This document shows positions 1 to 7,648 of a DNA stretch of 43,641 bases, one piece after another (the stretch's first letter is position 1; each line of letters opens with the position of its first letter). The stretch spans positions 28,311 through 71,951 of the forward strand of contig MHBF01000016.1 in the NCBI GenBank assembly GCA_001803225.1, read 5' to 3'. A program made the translations under genes and the position numbers. Under the pieces are notes generated by a model. It was not told where the DNA came from. It did not search any database and saw only the letters and a list, made by a program, of their open reading frames with translations. Origin of the DNA: Lentisphaerae bacterium GWF2_44_16. GTDB taxonomy: Bacteria; Verrucomicrobiota; Lentisphaeria; Victivallales; GWF2-45-14.

Positions 1-937
1 GCGGCGATAACAATTGACTGCCCGGATAATTACTGTAACCCATTATTGAGATCTGTTGCGGAATTTTCATATTAAGTTCTTTCAATGCCTGGTAAACCCG
101 CATGGCAACCCTGTCAGAATGACACATAATCGCCGTTGGAGGCAATGGCCCGAGTTGCAGTTCCCGTACGGTCCGGATAATGCTTTCCGGTGCTTTGTCT
201 ATATGCTTTATCAACAGCGGACTTTCCTCAAGGTCATTATAACGGTAAAATTCCAAAAGCTCCTGAAGCAAAAAGCCGCGCATTCTGCTAGTGTCTTCAT
301 TGGGAAGCTTCAGAAAAATCGATGCGATCCTGCGGTGTCCAAACTTTGCCAAATAGCGCAAACCATCACCGAAGGCTGCCCTTTCATCTGTGCGAAGCAC
401 TGCAAAAGAGGTTTGAGCGGAGTCGGTCGGCCCTCCGTGCGGTATTACGACTGGCATTGGAAGAGATTTCAAGCGGCTTATGGTTTCTTCTTCCGGCAAA
501 GCGCGTCCGGTTTCCAAAATTATTCCACTTATACTGTGAGACTGCATCATTTCCTTATAATCATTCATCGACAGGCTGTTCAAGAGGCTGGTCGAACATT
601 TTTCCAGTGTAACAGCATTTTCCCAGGCGGATTTTTCGATACCTTCAACGATATAACGGCTTGGTGATTCTATATTTTCAGTGCCGTCTGGCAGCAGGAG
701 GAGAAAAGTACGCCGGTTTGAGGGTTGGGCAACAAACGTTCCTTTACCATGAATCCGTTCAACAAGGCCCTCCGCTTCCAATTGGGCCAAAGCACTGCGA
801 AGCGTTACATGTCCGATACTGAGTCGTTTGGCAAGCTCCACTTCCCGCGGCAGTTTGCTGCCGGGATAAAGCTGGCCGCCAAGAATTTCCCGTTTCAAAT
901 ACTCATAGATCTGATCTTTTTTATATTCTATCGTCAT
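1..937 (-). CDS. GntR-type regulator with LacI-like sensor domain (partial)
   Basis: Translating the minus strand from ATG at 937 gives an uninterrupted reading frame that runs off the window edge, so the C-terminus is missing (about 312 residues visible). The start MTIEYKKDQIYEYLKREIL is preceded by a good AGGGAG ribosome site. Residues about 5-70 form a GntR winged helix (LPREVELAKRL, then HVTLRSALAQLEAEGL, then HGKGTFV). Residues from about 75 resemble a LacI/periplasmic-binding-protein ligand domain, with a LAKFGHRRIASI segment and PQQISIMGY near the edge. This layout matches AraR-type sugar repressors. It is divergent from the oxidoreductase/NagA-like genes and probably represses them and itself until a sugar binds; that role is inferred from position. 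Confidence 0.88.
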   Translation of the reverse strand, partial: MTIEYKKDQIYEYLKREILGGQLYPGSKLPREVELAKRLSIGHVTLRSALAQLEAEGLVERIHGKGTFVAQPSNRRTFLLLLPDGTENIESPSRYIVEGIEKSAWENAVTLEKCSTSLLNSLSMNDYKEMMQSHSISGIILETGRALPEEETISRLKSLPMPVVIPHGGPTDSAQTSFAVLRTDERAAFGDGLRYLAKFGHRRIASIFLKLPNEDTSRMRGFLLQELLEFYRYNDLEESPLLIKHIDKAPESIIRTVRELQLGPLPPTAIMCHSDRVAMRVYQALKELNMKIPQQISIMGYSNYPGSQLLSP

Positions 938-998
938 ATATCAACTCCCTTATTCACAGCTTCAAACAAGCTTGATATGTTTTTATGAGTTTCCATTG

Positions 999-1027
999 AA
1001 TATATGGCATAATATCGTTTTTTCCAA
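999..1027 (-). promoter_or_regulatory. Candidate sigma70 promoter for the GntR-type regulator
   Basis: On the minus strand TTGGAA (1022-1027) and TATATT (999-1004) are separated by exactly 17 bases, about 60 bases upstream of the regulator's ATG. It lies back to back with the stronger promoter at 1139-1167. Seen by eye only. Confidence 0.5.
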
Positions 1028-1138
1028 CTTTCAGGAATATTCCCAACAAAAAAGAAACTGGAAAAATCAGAGTATCACAAAGTCTTTTAAACTTGGGCTG
1101 AATACAGAGATTTTTGAGGACTTTTTATCAATCTGCTA

Positions 1139-1167
1139 TTGACAACACCTTAAAGATACCCTATAAT
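1139..1167 (+). promoter_or_regulatory. Consensus sigma70 promoter of the Gfo/NagA-like operon
   Basis: TTGACA (1139-1144) and TATAAT (1162-1167) are perfect -35 and -10 hexamers with a 17-base spacer, 54 bases before the ATG at 1221. Such a perfect promoter would be strongly expressed unless repressed, which fits control by the divergent GntR-type regulator. Confidence 0.85.
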
Positions 1168-1177
1168 AGAAACACAC

Positions 1178-1197
1178 GGAAACTTATGGGAACATAT
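1178..1197 (+). promoter_or_regulatory. Possible operator: adjacent 10-bp direct repeats
   Basis: GGAAACTTAT (1178-1187) is followed at once by GGGAACATAT (1188-1197), 8 of 10 positions identical. The pair covers the expected transcription start just downstream of the TATAAT box, where repressor binding would block initiation. Assignment to the neighbouring regulator is a guess. Confidence 0.3.
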
Positions 1198-1220
1198 TTT
1201 GTTTACAGGAAATATAAATT

Positions 1221-2438
1221 ATGAATCATACAAAAATAGTTTTGGTCGGTGCAAGTATGCGTATAAAGGCATTTGTTTATGCGCTATTGAAAGATTATGC
1301 GGACACCCATGAATTATGCGCCGTCATGGATGTGGATGATGGCAAAATGCGGGGCTTCAACGAAACATTGAAAATTGATTTGCCACGATATACTGATTTT
1401 GAAAAAATGTGTGATGAAATCAGACCGGATTTAGTATTGATTTCAACGGTGGATTATTTTCACAGGGATTATATTCTCAAATCGCTTGACCGGAAAATAT
1501 CATGTATTTCGGAAAAACCCCTTTGCGTCAATATTGAGCAGTGCAGGGACATCCTGGCGGCGCAAAAACGCAATCCCGAAGTATTTGCCGCTACTTCTCA
1601 TAATGCCCGTTACCATGTGGCGGCCCGCGCCGTCAAACGCCTGCTGGATGAAGATGCCATTGGAAAAGTTAACAGCGTCCACTATGCGGAGATGCTTGAC
1701 CTTGAGCATGGGGCCAGTTATTTCAGACGCTGGAATCGGGTAAAAAAACTTTCCGGCGGATTGCAGATTCATAAATCTTCCCATCATTTTGACAAACTCA
1801 ACTGGTGGCTCAATTCCCGCGTCGCCAGCCTCACTGCAAGCGGAGGATTGAAAGTTTATGGCAGTAACGCTTCGCCGTTCCATGGGGAAAACTGCTCTTC
1901 CTGCCCACATACGTCCCGTTGCCGTTTCGCTGTGGATTATAAGAAAGATACCTGCATTGATTTCAGTATCTTTACGAAATACCGCGCTGAAAATTCCTAT
2001 ATTCCGGACAAATGCGTTTTCTCGCCTGAAATCGATATTGAGGATTTTCTCAGTGTCGGCCTTAATTATGAAAACGGCGTCTGCGTCAATTACACGCTGG
2101 CGGCCCATTGCAACTATGAAGGGGAAGACATAATATTCGAGGGAGAAAGAGGCCGTATCGAAATGAAACGCCGCATTTACAGGGAAGAAAAAGCATTGAG
2201 AAAAGACTCCGTCAAGGTTTATCATTTTAAGAATTCAGAACCTGAAAACATTGAATTTGCGTCGGAAACAGGCGGCCACGGCGGAGCGGATGCGCGATTG
2301 TTTGAAGACCTTTTCGGCAATAAAAAATCAGGACGTCTTGCGACATTGCAGGATGGCGTCCAAGCGGTATTAATCGGCATTGCTGTCAATGAAGCCCTGA
2401 AAACCGGGAGTAAAATCAATGTGCAATCACTCTTATAA
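1221..2438 (+). CDS. Gfo/Idh/MocA-family NAD(P)-dependent oxidoreductase
   Basis: The 405-residue product begins with a Rossmann strand (KIVLVGASMRIKAFV; the usual GxGxxG is degenerate here as GASMR) and has the family's EKPLCVNIEQC segment, equivalent to the EKP motif that contributes the catalytic lysine. A GGLQIHKSSHHFDKLNWW segment matches the substrate-domain H-x-x-D region. A cysteine cluster C225-x2-C228-x5-C234-x10-C245 lies in the C-terminal domain; such clusters occur in a subset of this family. The family oxidises or epimerises sugars, cyclitols and sugar derivatives in the cytoplasm. It shares a promoter with, and overlaps by 20 bases, the NagA-like gene, suggesting amino-sugar or related sugar catabolism. 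The exact substrate cannot be read from sequence. Confidence 0.88.
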   Translation: MNHTKIVLVGASMRIKAFVYALLKDYADTHELCAVMDVDDGKMRGFNETLKIDLPRYTDFEKMCDEIRPDLVLISTVDYFHRDYILKSLDRKISCISEKPLCVNIEQCRDILAAQKRNPEVFAATSHNARYHVAARAVKRLLDEDAIGKVNSVHYAEMLDLEHGASYFRRWNRVKKLSGGLQIHKSSHHFDKLNWWLNSRVASLTASGGLKVYGSNASPFHGENCSSCPHTSRCRFAVDYKKDTCIDFSIFTKYRAENSYIPDKCVFSPEIDIEDFLSVGLNYENGVCVNYTLAAHCNYEGEDIIFEGERGRIEMKRRIYREEKALRKDSVKVYHFKNSEPENIEFASETGGHGGADARLFEDLFGNKKSGRLATLQDGVQAVLIGIAVNEALKTGSKINVQSLL

Positions 2439-3561
2439 AGGCATCACCCTTGACGGACAGGCAATAGAAATTACCGTCCACGATGATAAAATCAGAAGTA
2501 TCAAAGATATCAGGACAGAACCCGGGCTTTCCTATATTCTGCCGCCTTTGGTCGATTTGCAACAGAATGGAGCGCTGGGTACAGCTTTCAATGAACTTAA
2601 CCACACGGCGCCGGAGCAGTTGCGCAAGATTGGCGATCATCTTATCCGCAATGGTGTCGGGCGGGTACTTGCCACTATTACCACTTGTCCTTATGTCCGG
2701 CTTGAACAAGCAGTGAAGGCATTTGACCGGGCATTATCCGCGGATGCGGAACTCAGCGCTTTATTTCCCGGCATTTTCCATGAGGGGGTATTTATTTCCC
2801 CGGAAGAAGGCTGGCGGGGTGGGCATCTGCCCGAGTTTATTCGACCGCCGGACTGGGATGCGTTTCAACATCTTGATGAATTAAGCGGAGGCCGGATAAA
2901 AATGCTCAATATTGCTCCGGAAGGACCGGGAGCCTTGGATTTTATAGAAAAAGCCGTCTCGGCAGGAAAAAAGGTCTCCCTGGGACACTGCCGTCCTGAT
3001 ACGGCAATCATCCGTGAAGCTGTCAGGCGCGGCGCCTCCATGGTTACCCATTTCGCCAATGGGGCGGCTGTGCATATTCACCGATTTAAGAATCCTTTCT
3101 GGGAATTTCTTAACAACGATGCTTTAACCCTCGGCCTGGTCGGGGACGGCTTTCACTTGCCGCCGGAAACCGTTCAAACCGCATTGAAAATCAAGGGAAT
3201 GCCGCGTTGTTTCATGGTTTCGGACGCAAACGCTAATTCAGGTTCTCCGCCGGGCCGTTACCGGCGCAACGGCGGCTGTGACTGCATTATAGAGCCAAAC
3301 GGCTTTGTCCATCTGGATAACGACCAACTGCTGGCAGGAGCATGGTTTCAAAACAACCGGAGCGTGGAATTCCTTGTGAATAAAGTCGGCCTGAAATTCC
3401 GTGACGCATGGCGTTTATGCAGCGAAATCCCCGCGCAAATTATGGGAATAAAACTGACGGAATTCAAGGCTGGCGAGGAAGCAAGTTTCGTAGTTGCGGA
3501 CTGGAATGACAGTCATCTGAAAATAAAACAATCAGTATTTTGCGGAAAGAAATATTTATGA
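2419..3561 (+). CDS. NagA-like N-acetylglucosamine-6-phosphate deacetylase family protein
   Basis: This 380-residue amidohydrolase matches the NagA pattern throughout. PPLVDLQQNGALG corresponds to the Q-x-N-G form of the first metal-site motif seen in E. coli-type enzymes. FHEGVFISPEEG corresponds to HLEGPF with its metal-ligand Glu, SLGHCRPD and VTHFANG carry the two metal His residues, LVGDGFHLPP is the substrate-binding loop, and VSDANANSG holds the catalytic Asp. NagA deacetylates GlcNAc-6-phosphate in the cytoplasm. Sequence is divergent in details (HEGVF rather than HLEGPF, FANG rather than LFNAM), so a related acetylated amino sugar phosphate is possible. It starts inside the preceding oxidoreductase gene (20-base overlap), implying translational coupling. 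No sugar kinase or NagB is visible here. Confidence 0.82.
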   Translation: MCNHSYKGITLDGQAIEITVHDDKIRSIKDIRTEPGLSYILPPLVDLQQNGALGTAFNELNHTAPEQLRKIGDHLIRNGVGRVLATITTCPYVRLEQAVKAFDRALSADAELSALFPGIFHEGVFISPEEGWRGGHLPEFIRPPDWDAFQHLDELSGGRIKMLNIAPEGPGALDFIEKAVSAGKKVSLGHCRPDTAIIREAVRRGASMVTHFANGAAVHIHRFKNPFWEFLNNDALTLGLVGDGFHLPPETVQTALKIKGMPRCFMVSDANANSGSPPGRYRRNGGCDCIIEPNGFVHLDNDQLLAGAWFQNNRSVEFLVNKVGLKFRDAWRLCSEIPAQIMGIKLTEFKAGEEASFVVADWNDSHLKIKQSVFCGKKYL

Positions 3562-3643
3562 GATATCCTTTTGAAATACACATGAAAAAATAGCGCAAAG
3601 ACTATAATATTAAGTAAACACAACAATTCACAACAGGTAAGAA

Positions 3644-4411
3644 ATGGCAAACAGGAAAACTCTCAGATTAACTGAAGAAAACTTTAAAAGACCTAAGTCA
3701 TTTAGGATTCTTTTTTTTACACTGACTGAATTGCTGATTGTTATATCAATCATAATCATTCTTACAGCAATCCTGCTCCCTGCGCTGAATAAGGCAAGGC
3801 AAAGCGTTTACGGGATTGATTGCACATCAAAACTGAAACAGATTGGCGTTGCAAATTATAATTATGCTTCCGATAACTTGGAATATTTCATGCCGGTAGT
3901 TTACTCTGACAGTGTTACAGGAGAATATAAATTCTGGTATGTGCAATTTATTCTTTACAAATATTTATCAGCTAAAAGTTTTTATTGTCTTGGAAATAAA
4001 ATCAATCTCGAAGTTTCAAACTCAGGAGAGCCTCTCACTGGATATGCGGATTATGATGAGCTGAAAAAAGAAAGACGCACCCTGCAAGGTAATCATAGAT
4101 TAGCTGGTTTCTTTTACAGCAATGGAACATCTCTTACGGAAGGTAGCAAAATAACCAGGGTAATGAAGACATCATTGGCAGTATCGCATAGTTGTAGCGC
4201 TTGGACCGCTGGTTCTCCCGGCCGTTATGGTTATGTAGCTCCTTCCTATATTAAATATTATGACCAGTTCGATGACAATATGGACCGCTATAACCGTCCG
4301 GTCCACGGGAAAAACTGGAATTTACTCTGCGTTGACGGACATGTGGCTTCTGTTAATTGCCAAGACTATAAAACAAAATACATGATTTCAGATATACCAT
4401 CAAACAATTGA
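3644..4411 (+). CDS. Prepilin-type N-terminal domain protein with H-x9-DG C-terminus
   Basis: The 255-residue protein has a positively charged leader of about 25 residues followed by the type II pseudopilin motif FTLTELLIVISIIIIL and LLPALNKARQ, then a conserved CTSKLKQIG segment. Near the C-terminus HGKNWNLLCVDG is an exact H-x9-DG motif, as in the PVC-group proteins named for it. The leader has Phe rather than Gly before the predicted cleavage site. These proteins are found in large numbers in Lentisphaerota and Planctomycetota; their job is not established. It should be anchored in the inner membrane or assembled in a pseudopilus. It lies between the NagA-like gene and a secreted glycan-binding protein, so it may help export or display that enzyme. 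Confidence 0.85.
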   Translation: MANRKTLRLTEENFKRPKSFRILFFTLTELLIVISIIIILTAILLPALNKARQSVYGIDCTSKLKQIGVANYNYASDNLEYFMPVVYSDSVTGEYKFWYVQFILYKYLSAKSFYCLGNKINLEVSNSGEPLTGYADYDELKKERRTLQGNHRLAGFFYSNGTSLTEGSKITRVMKTSLAVSHSCSAWTAGSPGRYGYVAPSYIKYYDQFDDNMDRYNRPVHGKNWNLLCVDGHVASVNCQDYKTKYMISDIPSNN

Positions 4412-4530
4412 TTTTCATGAGATAAGACAGTGGAATACCGTATGGATTTTACCGAAACAAAGTAAAAATCAAAGTGTGGAAAAAGAATCATATTATTATA
4501 TCAATTAAAATACCAGGAAGGTACTGAAAA

Positions 4531-7500
4531 ATGAAAAAAATCTGTAGTCTTTTATGTTCGGCATTGACGTTAGCCGCATTCAGCGGCGATATCATCCCCC
4601 AAAGAAATTACGACTTTAACGAGCTATATCCTCTCAGGAAGGTGGCGGGACGCTATGGCTGGCTCACTGGGATTGACGTGCAAAATCCGGGACAAATAAT
4701 AATGTTCCAACTTGGACTCTCAGACGAACTGGCCATGTTCAGCGTGGAGCCCGATGGAAACCAAAATTCCAATCTCAAAGGACAAGAATATCTGAAACGC
4801 CGCCTTGAGCTTTTTCAAAAAGGAAAATTACCGTTGTCCGCTCCCAATCGTCCATTTTATCTGGACAATAATATTCAACCGCCAAGTCAAAAGAAAATCG
4901 AAGCAATTGCTCAGTTTGATAATTTTCTAGGGTGGAGGCCCTTCAATGAATGGGGAACTGGTTTTATACGCATGTTGTCTGCAGCTACCTCGCAGAGTAA
5001 AGTAAACACCACCGCAGGAAAAAAACAAGCCGAACGCGGAAAGGAATTGTTTAAGGATTTCAAACTGCCGGTGACCAGTCGAGAAGAGTTTGAACAGGCG
5101 GCGCGATTTGCCTGGAATCAGATCAACGGGCCTTTCAACTTCGAAACCTATGTGCTGGACGGTTCACATTATTGGGCCAAAGCATGGCCGGGCGGCTGGA
5201 ATAAAATCCGTGCGATCATTACTGAAAACCGCGTGCCCTACCGAAGCAACGTTATTATGCAGGCAATTACCAGAGGAGCTGCAAGAATGTGGGGCGTCCC
5301 GTTCGGTTATCTTTCCGCTTACGACTGGTATGCCAGAATAAGCTCCCCCATATATGATCACATGCAGAAACCACGCTTGAATTACCAGAATCAACAGGGA
5401 ATACTCAAGATAAATCCTAACCTCTATCGGAGAATATGGTACTATGAGATCATGGGAAACGCCGCAATTATTGCCGATGAATCAGACCATGCACGTTTCA
5501 GCGACCCGGGCGCAAACGGTCAGTACCGATTTAACTGGTACGGGGAACTCTGCGAAGAAATCAGGGATTTTGTCAAAAACAATCCGAACTTGGGAGTTTC
5601 CTATAATCCGATAGCATTAGGGCTCAGTTGGCACAATGGAGTTGTCTACAAAGGGGACAAAGCTTTTGGACTCTTCGATTACAATTATGGGGAGCATATG
5701 TCTCGCGAACTTCTTCACCGGGTTATATATCAGTATTCCGAAAAAAAGGAACACATGGACGAACTGGGGCCTACCCCTTATGGAGATATTTTCGATGTAC
5801 TCCGTTTAGATACACCGCGCGGACCATTGCCGGAAAAGCTGTTGGAAAATTACAAAGTACTCTTCCTTGTAGGCGAACAGAACTTCACGTCTGAAATGAT
5901 AAAAAGTCTAGAGGAATATGTAAAAAAGGGCGGCACACTTATCATCAACAGCGCTCAATTGAAAGGACAGATGAAAGCTGATTTTTTAGGCGTTGATATC
6001 AGCGGCAATCCTGGTAAAACCGATACAATTATATCTGAAGTAAACGGCAAAGTCCTCAAATCCGGCAAGTTCACTTATTCTGCCTTAAAACCCCTCCCTG
6101 ATACCGTTACATTATATAAAGTTGCCAACGGTCCCCCGTTAGTCACCCGCAAACAGTACGGCAAAGGTTTTGTAATCTGCATAGGAGCTCATTGGATGCT
6201 GGAGGATAAGAGCTTTATTGAAGATAATTATGTCCGTCGCACCATGATACCGTTGGCTGGCGACTTACTGCAGAATATTCTGTCATCACTTCTTCCTTTC
6301 CGTATAGAGGGCAAAGACGTTGAAAAACAGATTCTATATCAGGTAAACCGTAAAGGTCGCGGTTGGGTGGTATCACTATACAACAACGATGGTCGTAGCA
6401 ACAGTAGTAAAGCTTATCACGGTTACATGGGACCGGATATAGAAGATATCAATAAAACGATAAACCTGCGTTTGAGCGTGGACCCAAGCCTGAAATTCGC
6501 GACAGAGCTGCTCAACCATGAGAGATGTTACTTTTCCGGGACACAAGGAAAACAATATCTCGAATTCACGTTGGCCCCGGGCAACATAAAAATAGTTGAA
6601 TTGCTGCCTGAACCTATTGCCGACCCTGTAATAACTGAAAAGGTTAACCTGGCCTTGAATAAAACAGTAACGGCATCTTCGTTTACTCCGGGATATGAAC
6701 CTGAAAAAGCAATTGATGGCAACTGTGACTTTACCGCCGCCTGGTGGAGTAGCGATTCCTGTCCCCAATGGCTCACGGTTGATTTAGGAAAAGTCGAGAC
6801 CATTAACTCAATCCATACCGTCGTAGCTTGGTCGGAAGATAACAACATTTTTCCTCGTATCAGCCAATACACCGTGGAGGCAAGTGAAGACGCTCAGAAC
6901 TGGAAGACTGTCGTCAATGAAAGTAAAAATATTCAACCGGATACCAAACGTGGCTTACACCGTTATTTTGAACCATTGCAAGCGCGTTACTTAAAATTAA
7001 ATCTGACTTTTAATTCCTCCCGTCAAGGAGCACAAGTAGTAGAATTCAAGGTGTATGGCGAGGCTACTCATCAGGTTACAATACCGTGGAAAACAGATCC
7101 ATCTAAAGCTCTCTTCCCACCGGAAACGACCAAAATGCGTACCAAAACCTGCCTGTCAGACCGCTCAGTCGAAATGATTTCGGCAAAACAAGATGAAAAA
7201 TCCCTTGCTTATGATAAAGAATGTTATAGCGGCAACCCGTTGAAAATTCGCGGCCGCCAGTTCAAAAAAGGATTGGGTTCTCATGCAAAATCAGAAATCA
7301 TTTATCGATTGGAACCTAAGGATAATTGGAAACTGTTTACCGCCTACGTTGGGATTGATGATAATTCAGCGCCAGTCGGTAGTGTTGAATTTCTAGTCTA
7401 TGTGGATAACAAAATTGCGGCAAGGACCGGCAAACTGACAATGAAAAATCACGCTGTTCCCATTTGGGCAGATATCAAAAATGCCAAAGAACTGAAACTT

Positions 7501-7572
7501 GTCATAGACGATTGTAATGACGGTATCAACGGGGACATTGCTGACTGGGCCGATGCATGTCTCAGAAAATAA
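4531..7572 (+). CDS. Large secreted glycan-active protein with F5/8-type-C and NPCBM modules
   Basis: The 1013-residue product starts with a signal peptide (MKKICSLLCSALTLAAFSG). Residues about 40-430 look like a barrel hydrolase core with many aromatic residues, but I recognise no catalytic signature. Residues about 437-520 resemble the glutamine-amidotransferase-like domain that follows the barrel in A4 beta-galactosidase-type enzymes (YKVLFLVGEQNFT, KKGGTLIINSAQ). Residues about 705-844 are an F5/8 type C (CBM32-like) domain (NLALNKTVTASS, PQWLTVDLGKVETINS, ARYLKLNLTF). Residues about 875-1013 are an NPCBM domain (QFKKGLGSHAKSEIIY). An AGGAAGG ribosome site precedes the ATG. It likely binds and attacks complex glycans outside the cell; glycosidase activity is inference. 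Confidence 0.75.
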   Translation: MKKICSLLCSALTLAAFSGDIIPQRNYDFNELYPLRKVAGRYGWLTGIDVQNPGQIIMFQLGLSDELAMFSVEPDGNQNSNLKGQEYLKRRLELFQKGKLPLSAPNRPFYLDNNIQPPSQKKIEAIAQFDNFLGWRPFNEWGTGFIRMLSAATSQSKVNTTAGKKQAERGKELFKDFKLPVTSREEFEQAARFAWNQINGPFNFETYVLDGSHYWAKAWPGGWNKIRAIITENRVPYRSNVIMQAITRGAARMWGVPFGYLSAYDWYARISSPIYDHMQKPRLNYQNQQGILKINPNLYRRIWYYEIMGNAAIIADESDHARFSDPGANGQYRFNWYGELCEEIRDFVKNNPNLGVSYNPIALGLSWHNGVVYKGDKAFGLFDYNYGEHMSRELLHRVIYQYSEKKEHMDELGPTPYGDIFDVLRLDTPRGPLPEKLLENYKVLFLVGEQNFTSEMIKSLEEYVKKGGTLIINSAQLKGQMKADFLGVDISGNPGKTDTIISEVNGKVLKSGKFTYSALKPLPDTVTLYKVANGPPLVTRKQYGKGFVICIGAHWMLEDKSFIEDNYVRRTMIPLAGDLLQNILSSLLPFRIEGKDVEKQILYQVNRKGRGWVVSLYNNDGRSNSSKAYHGYMGPDIEDINKTINLRLSVDPSLKFATELLNHERCYFSGTQGKQYLEFTLAPGNIKIVELLPEPIADPVITEKVNLALNKTVTASSFTPGYEPEKAIDGNCDFTAAWWSSDSCPQWLTVDLGKVETINSIHTVVAWSEDNNIFPRISQYTVEASEDAQNWKTVVNESKNIQPDTKRGLHRYFEPLQARYLKLNLTFNSSRQGAQVVEFKVYGEATHQVTIPWKTDPSKALFPPETTKMRTKTCLSDRSVEMISAKQDEKSLAYDKECYSGNPLKIRGRQFKKGLGSHAKSEIIYRLEPKDNWKLFTAYVGIDDNSAPVGSVEFLVYVDNKIAARTGKLTMKNHAVPIWADIKNAKELKLVIDDCNDGINGDIADWADACLRK

Positions 7573-7648
7573 CTGATTACAGTATCTAAACCAAAGGAAA
7601 CGGACTATTCAGAATTTTAGAAGTGAATGTTGAATATGCTGAGGAAAC

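Noticed and set aside
56..667. 203-codon open frame on the plus strand
   Set aside because: It is antisense to the well-supported GntR-type regulator and its translation shows no domain.
1500..2225. 241-codon minus-strand frame inside the oxidoreductase gene
   Set aside because: Shadow of the Gfo/Idh/MocA gene; composition gives no recognisable protein and no ribosome site was evident.
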